From contig CM057842.1 of the NCBI GenBank assembly GCA_030068075.1, positions 44,044,659 through 44,108,658 on the forward strand: 64,000 bases of DNA, in the 5' to 3' direction. The notes below the pieces were generated by a model. That model had not been told where the DNA came from. It was given only the letters and a program-made list of their open reading frames with translations, and ran no database searches. The number at the start of each line of letters is the position of its first letter. Position 1 is the first letter of the stretch. Positions 10,691 through 20,559 of this stretch are shown here, piece after piece. A program made the position numbers and the translations under genes. The DNA is from Paguma larvata (taxonomy: Eukaryota; Chordata; Mammalia; Carnivora; Viverridae).

Positions 10691-12875
10691 CAAAATATTC
10701 CCTACAACTAAAAAGCTATTTTAGCAAGGTTGCAGGATTCAACATTAACATACAAAAGTCAATCATTTTCCTATATACCAGGAATGGACAACTGGACTCT
10801 GAAGTGAAAAACAATACCATTTATATTAGCACCCCCTCAAATGAAATACTTAGGTATAAATCTAACAAAATATATACAAGATCTACGTGAGGTATGCCAC
10901 ACAACTCTGATGGAAGAAATTAAAGTACTAAGTAAATGGAGAGATAGTCCATGTTTATAGAAAGGGAGACAATATTGCTAAGATACCAGTTCTTCCCAAA
11001 CTGGTCTATAGACTCAAAGAAGTACCAACCAAAATCTCAACTAGTTTGCGGATTTTGACAAACTGATTAAAAAATTTATATGGAAAGGTGAAAGATGCAA
11101 CAGAGTTAATACAGAACTAAAGAAGATAACAAAGTTAGAGGACTGAAATTACACAATTTCAAGATGCTCTATAATATTACGATAAGACATTATGGTATTA
11201 ACAAAAGAATAAACAAATATATCACTGGAACAGAATAAAGAGCCTGTAAATAGACAAACCTAAATATAGTCAACTTAACTTCAACAAAATTAATACAACG
11301 GAGAAAAGAGAGTTTTTTCAACAAATGGGCTGAAATAACTAAATATCGCATGCCAAAAAAAATGTAGACACAGATCTTAACAGTTCTCACAAATATTAAC
11401 TCAAAATGCATCATAGACTTAAATATAAAATGAAAAACTATAAATATTCTACAAGATAACATAGGAGAAAATCTAAATGACCTTGGGTATGGCGATGACA
11501 TTTTAGATTGAACACCGAAAGCTTGATCCATGAAAGAAATAATTGATAGGTTGGATTTCATTAAAATTAAAAACTTGTACTGTAAGAAAGACACTGTGAA
11601 AAGATAAGAAGACAAGGTGCAGAATGGGAGAAAATATTTATAAAAACACACCTGTAAAAAGACTGTTATTCAAAATATACGAAGACCTCTTAAAATTCAA
11701 CAGTAAGAAAACAAACAACCTAATTAAAAAATAAACCAAAGAACTGAATAGACATCTCACCAAACAAGATACAGAAATGGAACATAAGCACCTAAAAAGA
11801 TGCTTAACATCATATTTTACTGGGGAATTGCAAAACTAAAAAAACACTGTGATATCCCTACAAATGGAATGGAAAAAAGAAACCCACCACGAACACCAAA
11901 TGCTGATGTAGAATAACAGGAACTCTTATTCATTGTTATGAGTGGAATGCAAAATGGTACAGACACTATGGAAGACAGTTTGGCAGTTTTTTACAAAACT
12001 AAACATACACTTACCATATGATCTAGCAATCATGCTCCTTGATATTTACTCAAATTAGCTGAAAACTTACATCCACACAAAACCTGCACATGAATGTTTA
12101 TATCAGCTTTCTTTATAATCACCAAAACTTGGAAGCAATCAAGATATCCTTCAGTAGATGAATAGATTAATTAACTAACTATGGTACAACCAAACAATGG
12201 AAGGGTATTTAGCACTTAAAAAAAAAAAAAAAGAGCTATGAAGCCATGAAAAGACATGGGGGAAATGTAAATGCACATTACTAAACAAAACAAGCGAGAT
12301 GAAAAGGTTATGATTCTAACTATATGACATAATGGAAAAGGCAAAACCACTGAAATAGTAAAAAGATCAGTTGTGCCAATGGTTAGGGAGGGATACACGA
12401 GCAGAGCACAGAAGATTTTTAGACAGTGAAACTTTTCCGTAGGACAGGATAATGGTGGAGACATGCACTGTACATTTCTTAAAACCCACAGACAAAGACT
12501 AAGAACAAACTGAGGGTGAGGGGAGTGAGGGAGGGGGGAAGAGGGGGTGACGGGCATTAAAGAGGGCACATGTTGGGATGAACACTGGGTGTTATATGTA
12601 AACCAATTTGAAAATAAACTATTATAAAATTAAAAAAAAAAACACAGAATGTACAAGCTCAAGAGTGAACTCTATGTAAACTATGGACTTTGGGTGATAC
12701 TGATGGTCAATGTAGGTTCATCAGTTATAACAAATGTACCACTCTGGCTGAAACTGTAGCTAATGGGAGAAATTGTGAGTGGGGAGGGGATTCACAAGAA
12801 CTCTGTACTTTTCACTCAATTTGGTTGTGAATCTAAAGATGCTCTAAAATAAATCCTACTAAAAATTGTTGAGAT
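10690..12875 (+). mobile_element. L1 ORF2 3' half and 3' UTR
   Basis: Sense L1 from 'ttagcaaggttgcaggattc' through the ORF2 C-terminal region ('aatggtacagacactatgga', 'agaatgtaaactgg'-like phrases) to a 3' UTR with 'aactatggactttgggtgat' and 'ggttcatcagttataacaaa', ending near 'gctctaaaataaatcc'. A smaller L1 3' end is inserted at 12493-12641. The element at 24720-26965 belongs to the same subfamily. Antisense open frames at 11190-11651 and 12216-12569 are shadows. Confidence 0.8.
12493..12641 (+). mobile_element. Carnivore L1 3'-end insertion (nested)
   Basis: Contains 'gggcacatgttgggatgaac' and 'actgggtgttatatgtaaac', the typical carnivore L1 3' end, followed by an A-tail. Short flanking similarity (cacaga at both ends) is compatible with a target-site duplication inside the older L1 3' UTR. 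Confidence 0.7.
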
Positions 12876-12891
12876 AAAGAAAATCTTATTA
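12876..12891. repeat. Target-site duplication, left copy, of POLR1D retrocopy
   Basis: aaagaaaatcttatta, repeated exactly at 13568-13583. Only the identity over 16 bases on both sides of an intronless cDNA is needed to mark the insertion. Confidence 0.92.
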
Positions 12892-13567
12892 GTTGCTTCA
12901 CTGGCTGTGATAACGGTTAGAGCCTCAGATCAGCAAGTACCACCAGAAGATCCCAGAAGCCCTCCCCAACAATGGAAGAGGATCAGGAGCTGGAGAGAAA
13001 AATATCTCAGGGGCCGAAGGCAAGAGGAAGACAGCCCTGGAAATGGCCCAGGCTGCTGGAACAGAGAGACACTATAGCATTTGTATGCACAAGGGGGACC
13101 ATACCCTAGGACATTCTCTTCATTCCATGATGACGAAGAATTTGGAAGTGGAATTTTGGGGTTACACTATAACCCATCCTTCAGAGAGAAAAATTAACTT
13201 ACGCATTCAGACTCGAGGTGCTCTTCCAGCTGTTGAGCCCTTTCAGAGGCCTGAGTGAGCTCAGGAATGGCTGCCAAAATGTGCTAGACAAATGTGGGGC
13301 CAGCATAAAGGAATATAAGGATCAAAAAGCAAGCAGAAATGAATCCACATTCTAGTCCTATATGCACTATGTAGGGAGGACTCTAGGATATTCTCTTCAT
13401 GATCTTGCAAAACCCAGAAGTGGAAGTTCGTAATTACAACATGGTTTGTCCTTCAGGAAGATGCGCTTCTAGCTATTAACCCATTACAGCTGTTGGAATC
13501 CCTGCAAGAACCTTTGTATTGATCTAATAAATTCCCCCTTTTATTTAAATTTAAAAAAAGAAGAAGA
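12892..13567 (+). pseudogene. POLR1D: Processed POLR1D (RPAC2) pseudogene
   Basis: Intronless copy of the mRNA for the small RPAC2/RPAC19 subunit shared by RNA polymerases I and III. The start codon is at 12972 and the ancestral stop TAG at 13353-13355. Readable pieces include [12 protein letters not shown], then after a deletion [26 protein letters not shown] and LPAVEPFQR, and near the end [12 protein letters not shown] in another frame. A deletion after codon 12, loss of a codon near HTLG and a one-base deletion after PFQR (giving a TGA at 13256) destroy the frame. Only 71 codons (13043-13258) stay open. An AATAAA lies at 13526 and an A-rich tail at about 13553-13567. The 16-bp duplication aaagaaaatcttatta flanks it (12876-12891, 13568-13583), proving L1-type retrotransposition. 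The segment after the stop resembles part of the coding region again. No sign of function. Confidence 0.93.
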
Positions 13568-13583
13568 AAAGAAAATCTTATTA
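13568..13583. repeat. Target-site duplication, right copy, of POLR1D retrocopy
   Basis: Exact copy of 12876-12891, placed directly after the A-rich tail. Confidence 0.92.
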
Positions 13584-13676
13584 AATGAAGAACTATACAA
13601 TGCTCATAGACTGGAAGACTTAATATAGTAAAATATTAATTATCTTAAACTTAGTCTACAGATTCAGTGCAATCCT

Positions 13677-14119
13677 TTTTTTAATTTTATTTTTAATGTT
13701 TATTTTTTTTTAACATTTATTTATTTTTGAGAGACATAGAGACAGAGAGTGAGCAGGGGAAGGGCACAGAGAAAGGGAGACACAGAATCCAAAGCAGGCT
13801 CCAGGCTCTGAGCCAGCAGCACAGAGCCCGACACGGGGCTCGAACTCACAGACTGTGAGATCATGACCTGAGCCGAAGTCGGCCGCTCAACCAACTGAGC
13901 CACCCAAGCGCCCCTGTTTATTTATTTTTGAGAGACAGAGAGACAGAGTGTGTGAGTGGGGGAGGGGCAGAGAGAGAGAGGGAGACACAGAATCCCAAGG
14001 AGGCTCCAGGCTCTGAGCTGTCAGCACAGAGCCCAACGCAGGGCTTGAACTCATGAGCTGTGAGATGATGACCTGAGCTGACGTCCGACACTTAACTGAC
14101 TGAGCCACCCAGGTGCCCC
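13677..14119 (-). mobile_element. Outer felid-type SINE, interrupted by a second SINE
   Basis: The outer copy consists of its T-tail (13677-13700) and its body and head (13915-14119, ending 'gagccacccaggtgcccc'). The flanking duplication cagtg(c/t)aatcct is at 13665-13676 and 14120-14131, one mismatch in 12. The middle is taken up by another SINE in the same orientation. Confidence 0.88.
13701..13914 (-). mobile_element. Inner felid-type SINE (SINE within SINE)
   Basis: Complete minus-strand copy from 'tttttttttaacatttattt' to 'gagccacccaagcgcccc'. It sits in the T-rich tail of the outer SINE. Such tails are common targets of the L1 endonuclease. The short repeated tgttta at both ends fits a target-site duplication. 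Confidence 0.88.
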
Positions 14120-14215
14120 CAGTGTAATCCTACTCAAAATCTCAAGTTATGAGTTTACAAGTTACTTGTAAATTATATACAGAAATTCAAAAAGCCAAGA
14201 ATATCTAGGTATATC

Positions 14216-14930
14216 TTTTTAGGAATGGTTCCTGTTGATTTGCTATTTTCCTTTGAATGTGCTATACTTTCCTATTCATTTGTATGCCTTGTGATATTTA
14301 TGTTGAAAACTGGACATTTGAATCCAACAATGTGGTAACTCAGGAAATTATATTCCTTCCCTTTCTAAGTTTTGCCATTTTTTTATTTTTGCTTTTTTGT
14401 GTTTGTGTTTTTATTTTTGTAGGCTACTCCCATACCAAGAATCAGCCTGACTGTAAACTTAAGGTCTCCTCAAATCTTTTATGAATGTGCATCTTTCCCT
14501 GTTCATGTGAAATCACTTCCTAATTTTCCCCATATATGCAGTTGCTTTTGAATGTCATAATACTTAGGGTCTGGATCCTATGAAAAATGGAAAAAGTGAA
14601 AAACGAAAGCAGGGGGCAGGTCCTTGAAATCCCCTGGAAGTCACTATATCCAGAGGAGGAGGGGCTTATAACACTGAGGAGAGGTGCAACAGCACCCACC
14701 TGACTCTTGCCATGGCTGTGAATGGAAATGGCAATCATAATCAGAGTACAGATCCCCAACATTTGGAGGGCAGTATCCTTTTTGCTGACCTCGGCTCCTA
14801 CGGGCTCTGTGCAGGTTGCTCTGGGAACACATGCACAGCTTCCTGCTACATGGCTAGGAATGGATGACGGGTAGTTAGTACTGTGCTGAGAGCTAAAATG
14901 AACCAATAACTTCAATTTACCATCTAAGAC
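14216..14930 (-). mobile_element. Probable old L1 5' region, antisense
   Basis: T-rich stretch with 'tgtatgccttgtgatattta', 'ttgaaaactggacatttgaa' and 'gtggtaactcaggaaatta', familiar from old L1 5' ends in reverse. The rest (14500-14930) resembles 38800-39000. Family assignment is tentative. Open frames at 14257-14484 and 14520-14915 have no protein features. Confidence 0.4.
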
Positions 14931-14979
14931 TTACCTTGGAGGTTGCAAGCCTTCAACACACTCTAGAGTTCCAAAATGT

Positions 14980-15670
14980 AGGCATAGCTCAGATATATGC
15001 AGGTTCAGTTCCAGACCATTGCAATAAGGCAAATATTACCAAAAAAGTAAATTAAATAAATTCTTTGGCTTCCCAATGCATAAAAATATATGTTTAGGGG
15101 CACCTGGGTGGCTCAGTCAGTTAAGCATCTGACTTCAGCTCAGGTCATGAACTCGTTGTTCATGGGTTCGAACCCCGCATTGGGCTCTGGCTGACAGCTC
15201 AGAGCCTGGAGGCTGCTTCGGATTCTGTGTCTCTCTCCCTCTCTGTTCCTCCCTGCTCTCACTGTCCCTCTCCCTCTAAAAAATAAATAAAGATCAAAAC
15301 AATTTTTTTAGAAAAAAAAAATGTTTGCACCATACCGTAATCTATTAACTGTGCATTAACATTATAACTAAAAAAGTACATATCCGATTTTTAAAAACAC
15401 TATTGCTAAAAAATGCTAACCAACATCAGGTTTTAGTGAGTTGTAATCTCAGGTGACAGATCCCCATAATAAATAAAATAATAATGAAAAAGTTTGAAAT
15501 ATTGTAAGAACTACCAAAATGTGGCAGAGACTTGAAGTGAGAGAATATTGTTGGAAAATTTATGCCAATAGACTTGCTTGACTCAGAGTTGTCACAAACC
15601 TTCATTTTGTTAAAAACACAAAATTGTGCAAAGCACAATTAGGTGAAGCATAATAAAACAAGTATGTCTG
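14980..15670. mobile_element. Tigger1-type DNA transposon, internally deleted
   Basis: Left end 'ggcatagctcagatatatgcagg' and 'ttcagttccagaccattgcaataag', right end 'gccaatagacttgcttgac', 'tcacaaaccttcattttgtt' and 'aagcataataaaacaagtatg' match the two ends of Tigger1, a pogo-type TcMar transposon. The transposase gene is missing. The terminal parts are joined internally near 15420-15450 ('gctaaccaacatcaggttttagtgagttgtaatctc' to 'acagatccccataat'). A SINE is inserted at about 15097-15320. Ancient, immobile. Confidence 0.8.
15097..15322 (+). mobile_element. Felid-type SINE within the Tigger remnant
   Basis: Full plus-strand copy: head 'ggggcacctgggtggctcag', a near-consensus Pol III B-box ggttcgaaccc at 15165-15175, 'agagcctggaggctgcttcgg', CT-rich part and 'aaaaaataaataaagatc' tail. 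The interrupted Tigger sequence continues as 'gcaccataccgtaatctatt'. Confidence 0.92.
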
Positions 15671-15779
15671 CAGTTATACCAGACGGTTTCCCCCAGTACA
15701 ACTGTTATGTAGACAAGAAGACGGATTCCTGACTGTTTAGCTACTCTGCATCATCCCAGAATGCTCCCTTCAGAAATAT

Positions 15780-17130
15780 CTTGAAGAAGAACAAAGATTG
15801 AGGACCTATACTAACAGACATTAAACCTATGAAAAACTACGGTAATTCAGATTGTGTGCTTTGACCTAAGGATAAACAAACACGCCAGTGGAAGAGAACA
15901 GAAACAGTCTCACACTTACGTGACCACTTGATTTAACTGTAGATCTAATTATAAAAGTAATAAAATAAAGGTATAGAATATATCACAGGAAAATACTTTC
16001 ATGATCTTGGAGTAGGCAAAGATTGTTTAAAGAATACAAAGGAAGCAGTAACCATAAAGAAGAAAATAGATGAATTGGACTACATTAAAATTAAACACTT
16101 CTGTTCATCAAAAGAGATGTTTAAAAAGCAAACCACAGAGCAGAAAAACTTATTTGCCATATATGTAATATATATATTACATATATAATTATAAACAACA
16201 TGTATAAGATGATCTCTACAAAGAATAATAATAAGATAACAGAAAAAATGGGCACAAAACTTTAACAGACACTTTCCCAAAGAGTGTCACGAATGGTTAA
16301 TAAATGTTTGCAAAAGCGTTCTTTTTCTTACTCACCAAGAAACGAAAGTTTACACCACAATGAAATATTATTACATAATTGCCAGAATGGCAATATTTAA
16401 AGGACTGATAACACCAAGGTTTGATGAGGCTGAGAAATAACCACAATTTTCATATTGCTGTTGGGAAGTATAAATTTAGAAAACTATTCAGCAGTATTTA
16501 CAAAACTGAACATGAAACATCTACCCTTATGACCAGATAATTTAACTTCTTTGTATTTACTCAACAGAGGCGTATGCAGATTTGTGCGCCAGAAAACCTG
16601 TGGATGATAGTCATAGTAGCACTGTTTACATCGTCAGGTAACTTAAATGTCCATCAGCAGTAGAAAAGATAAATAAATTGTTGTGTATTCACGTGAAGGA
16701 ATACTATACAACAATGAGAATGAACAAGTTACAACCATATGTGACAATGTGAATGAATTTCACACATATAATATAAATTACAGTATTCACAAAAGAATAC
16801 CTAGGGTAATAGTCCATTCATATAATGGAAGAACTAATTAATTCTACTAATGGTAATAGTCCATTCAAAAACAGGAAGAACTAATTAATGACGACAGCAG
16901 ATAAAATAATTGCTGATTCTGCATATGGGAGGGTGCATGAGGAAGAGTTTAAGAATGATAATAATGTTTTATTCTCATCTGGATGGTGATGAAATAGGTG
17001 TATTCACTTTGTGAAAATTCATTTGCGCTTTAGAGAAATATTTAGGCTACTTTCGTACTTTTGAATTATATTCTGTTTTGCTTCTCACAGTTAGATCCTA
17101 CATAAAAACACCAAAGACCAAAACATCTAT
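15780..17130 (+). mobile_element. L1 ORF2 3' half and 3' UTR, diverged
   Basis: Sense L1 phrases run in order: 'gaggacctatactaacagac', 'gaattggactacattaaaatt', 'ttctgttcatcaaaagagatg', 'gggaagtataaatttagaaaac', 'ttcacgtgaaggaatactat'. It contains a 28-bp palindrome (16159-16186) and a local duplication (16805-16889). No intact frame. Confidence 0.75.
16159..16186. repeat. Perfect AT-rich palindrome
   Basis: Twenty-eight bases equal their own reverse complement, centred on (TA)n with arms atatatgtaa / ttacatatat. It lies inside an L1 and probably arose by TA expansion. Confidence 0.9.
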
Positions 17131-17380
17131 GCATGGGTAATCCATAAAGATAAAAATAATTTTAAATGTTATACCAAATTGACAACCTAAAAAAAAAAAA
17201 CACTAATTAAATTAAAAATATCCACAATATAAACAAATGAACAATACTATAAGAGATGCCTTTAAATCATAATTTATTATAAGCTGCTCTTCTTTAGGAT
17301 TAATTGCCTAGTTTTTTGTTATTTCATATTGAACCAAATCATTAAAATATATATCACCTCTTATACACCTGAGGAAATAT

Positions 17381-17425
17381 GACCAACCTTCCATATATAT
17401 ATATAGAGAGAGAGAAAAAATATAT
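17381..17425. repeat. (TA)n(GA)n simple repeat
   Basis: 'atatatatatatagagagag' style run just before a SINE. Confidence 0.85.
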
Positions 17426-17436
17426 AAAGTGCCAAA

Positions 17437-17610
17437 GGGACCCCTGAGTGGCTCAGTCAGTTAAGTAACTGACTCCTGATTTCAGCTCAGGTCATGATCT
17501 CACGGTTCGTAGGATGGAGCCCACATTGGCCTCTACATTGACAGTACGGAGCCTGCTTGGGATTCTCTCTCTCCCTCTCTCAAAATAAATATATAAACTT
17601 AAGGGGAAAA
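17437..17610 (+). mobile_element. Carnivore tRNA-derived SINE, shorter form
   Basis: Head 'gacccctgagtggctcagtc', body with 'caggtcatgatctcacggtt', CT-rich part and 'caaaataaatatataaact' tail. Flanks aaagtgccaaa (about 17426-17436) and aaggtgccaaa (about 17611-17621) form a target-site duplication with one mismatch. Confidence 0.9.
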
Positions 17611-17639
17611 AAGGTGCCAAAAACTCCTTGCTTTCCTTT

Positions 17640-17885
17640 TTGAACACATGAGCTTTAGGCATATAAAAAAAGTAATACCTGACCAGATTGGTATCAGTGT
17701 TAGCCTAGTTACCAACCAATCGGTGTAGCTTTGAATTAAACATCATTGTTATAAATTCATAACCAAAATATTAAAAAAAGGAGATTCCCAAAGATACATA
17801 CTTTAAAGTGTTTCGACGATGGGAAGAACTGTTTTTCATTTGTGAGTTATTTTTAATAAATAAGTGATTATTATGAGATCTGTGA
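17640..17885. other. Unassigned AT-rich sequence
   Basis: No recognisable repeat or gene. Confidence 0.4.
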
Positions 17886-17887
17886 GC

Positions 17888-18005
17888 TTACCTTATCTCC
17901 ATCACTATTTCACTTCAGCCAAGTCATTTACTCCTTGGTCACTTTCATCATCTATAAAACAGAGAAATTAGATAAGGTCCTTATTTAGCCTTAGCATTCT
18001 AAGAA
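17888..18005 (+). mobile_element. MIR SINE fragment
   Basis: 'gccaagtcatttactccttgg' followed by 'ttcatcatctataaaacagag' fits the diverged MIR core in sense. Confidence 0.55.
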
Positions 18006-18258
18006 TAAAGCAAATGTTGATGAAAGTAAAGCTTCTACTCCAGCGACTGAATTATCTTTGCTAATATTAACTCCTGCATAGAAAACACAGAAAGATTTTG
18101 TTCATTAATTGTCCTCAAATATGTATCATTTCATAACCTTGAGATTGCAATTACTAATTTATGATGCCAACTTAGTGATACTAATTTTGAAAGTGTCTCT
18201 TCTTTATTTTAATATTTAAGATTATTAATTAATGTTAAAATTATCAAGGGGTTGTTTT

Positions 18259-18469
18259 TTTTTAATTTTTTTTAACATTTATTACTGAGAGACATAGAGA
18301 GAGCATGAGTGGCAGAGGAGTAGAGAGTGGGGAGACACAGAATCAGAAGCAGGATCCAGGCTCTGAGCAGTCAGCACAGAGCCTGCCGCGGGGCTCGAAC
18401 TCACAAACCGCGAGATCACGACCTGGGCCCAAGTCGGACGCTGAACTGACTGAGCCACCCAGGCACCCC
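18259..18469 (-). mobile_element. Felid-type SINE
   Basis: Minus-strand copy from T-tail to 'gagccacccaggcacccc'. The duplication tcaag(g/t)ggttgtttt is at 18244-18258 and 18470-18484 (14 of 15 match). Open frames on both strands here are SINE-derived. Confidence 0.93.
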
Positions 18470-18484
18470 TCAAGTGGTTGTTTT

Positions 18485-19455
18485 ATAGCTAGTACATATA
18501 ATTGTGCTGCAACTCTTTAGGATTCTAACTCTGTCTCAGAACCTCTTTTTCCGTTGTGTTTTCAGAGGGAGACAACACAAATAATATTCCCAGAGGAATG
18601 CTAGGTTTCTCATATATCCCTGATGATATTGATAAGACATTCACAGTATACTTGGTAAGAAACAGGATGGCAGGAGGAAAAAAATCAGTAGTGTAATCAG
18701 AAAATATAACTCTTCTAGGAAATGTTATGTTATTTTCAAACATGTCACCAATCTGTACAAGTTATTGTCAGGAAACAGTCTATCTCTATAACAAGAGGCA
18801 ACATTAAAAGAACCTGTTACTATTCAAATTTCCAGACTACCAAGGTAAGAGAATTCAAGGTGGGAGTTATATGAAGGACAGCTTGTATCAAAAGGAAGCA
18901 AAATGTCTCAGAAGCGGTTCTGATCCCTTGTAAACACATAGAATGATAGACTCTTACTAAGTTTTCTCTTTACTTAGAAAGTCTGTGTTAATGTTGGTGC
19001 ACTCAGCTCCCAAAGGGTAGAGAGAGCAATATTAGATAATTAAGCAAAAGCAATATGCTAAAGAAACTTAAATAATATGAATACTCACCCTTTTCAGCCC
19101 AAAATATTTCTGGTGTTCATATTAGAATGACTTAAAAAATCGGACAGAGTAAAATATTTAGGGTTGAAAATATCTTTGTGGAAAATACCCAGGTAAGTAA
19201 AATGCCTCACCCAAGTTCACATAGCCAGATAGTGAGAAAAAAAAAAAAAAACAAAAAAACAGGAGAAGAACCTGTTACTAATAATAGGCAATGGTCAGTA
19301 GTTTTGACCTCCAAGTGGTCAGTAGGCAATAGACAAAAAGACGAAAGACACATCTATTATTGAAGACACTTTGCATTATTGCGTATAGGCAGGCAAGGTA
19401 ACATAACAAACCATATGTAAAGGAGCAACACATAAACAGGCAAATATACATATAA
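18485..19455. other. Unassigned intergenic sequence
   Basis: No confident repeat or gene. Contains an A15 run near 19239. Confidence 0.4.
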
Positions 19456-19459
19456 AAAG

Positions 19460-19680
19460 CTATAAAAGGGTATGTGTCTGTTTATATATACACACACATA
19501 AACATATATGTGCATATGTACCATATATATTATATATCTTATTTATATATATATACCTATATGCCTTTATATATGCCTTATATATACAAACCAATTTATA
19601 TATATCTATATATAGATATATAGATGCATCTATATATAAAGATATATGTGTGTGTGCATACATATAAGGATATATTTAAA
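19460..19680. repeat. Complex (TA)n-rich low-complexity tract
   Basis: Alternating TA with CA and GA interruptions, including a 24-bp perfect palindrome at 19599-19622. The open frame read from the other strand is a low-complexity artefact. Confidence 0.9.
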
Positions 19681-20555
19681 CCACATCTCATAAAAAGCAC
19701 AGTAGGGTCTATTACCAAGAGAGGCATAAGAGGTAACCTTTTGATATCTCTTTTCAGAGATCTTAGGATCTTATCTGATGGAAGATTGACATTGTTATAG
19801 CACTATTTAGTTAGTAAAGGAAATGTTCCCAGATGAATCCAGGTAGTTCTCTCTTCTCTAGGTAAAAAAATATCATTGAAACTCCTTACATGGCCTTCAC
19901 AATATCTAAAAGACTTAAAAATAGGTAACCCCCAAATTATATAAATTCTGCATAGCGAAGAGTAAGGCAATGAAGAATACCAGCTCCAACTAAATTATTA
20001 AATTCACATCACAAAAAGAGACTATAAAAGTGTTCTAAACCAGAAAGATGCATAGGAAATCACACTAATGACTTAAAAAATAATTAAGATCTCACCAAGA
20101 TATAAAAGCATATTAAGAAGAACGGAGAGGAATGAAAAGCACACCAAAGTAGGCTTGAAAAGTCTGCAGGTCCAGACTTCTGTGTCTTAAGCCAGGTGCC
20201 TATTAAAACTCTTCCCTATTCTTTCTGAATATTCTCTTTTAAACCTGCTGAGTAGAATCCATTTTCTCACTCTTAACCTAGTGCTCTTTACACTTTATCT
20301 TGCTACTCTTTTCCTTTTGTCCATTAAAGATTAATATTAACCAGAGCTAAGTTGTTCTGCTATTTAAAACTTTAAAAATGAAAATAATTCAGTAGAAAAT
20401 AGGTAAGTAATTAAAGACATTTTTTTTGAATTGTCAGGATAATTGCCTCAATAATCCCCTCCATAAAATACATAGGCTTCATCTTAGTAAAACTATATCT
20501 TATCATTATCCATAAAAATACATAGGCTTCTTCTTAGTAAAACTGTGTGTTGTTA
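19681..20555. other. Unassigned sequence with a local tandem duplication
   Basis: No gene or named repeat. Two copies of a roughly 47-bp segment (cataaa(a)atacataggcttc...) lie at 20462-20508 and 20511-20556. Confidence 0.5.
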
Positions 20556-20559
20556 TTAA

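Larger units (their letters stand above)
13584..14215 (+). mobile_element. L1 ORF2 fragment split by SINEs
   Basis: 'tacaatgctcatagactggaa', 'cttagtctacagattcagtgcaat' and, after the SINEs, 'cagtgtaatcctactcaaaatc' and 'atacagaaattcaaaaagcc' are consecutive parts of L1 ORF2 in sense orientation. The SINE pair at 13677-14119 interrupts it. Confidence 0.75.

Noticed and set aside
11190..11651. 153-codon open frame on the minus strand
   Set aside because: Antisense shadow of A-rich L1 ORF2; its hydrophobic look comes from T-rich reverse text.
12216..12569. 117-codon minus-strand open frame
   Set aside because: Antisense of an L1 3' region with a nested L1 end; no gene.
13043..13258. Possible short functional POLR1D-like protein
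   Set aside because: It is the middle part of a retrocopy whose frame is broken on both sides. The N-terminus and the C-terminal third are out of frame, and there is no sign of a promoter.
15097..15175. tRNA gene suggested by A- and B-box-like text
   Set aside because: The tRNA-like head belongs to a SINE. It does not fold as a complete tRNA and continues into the SINE body.
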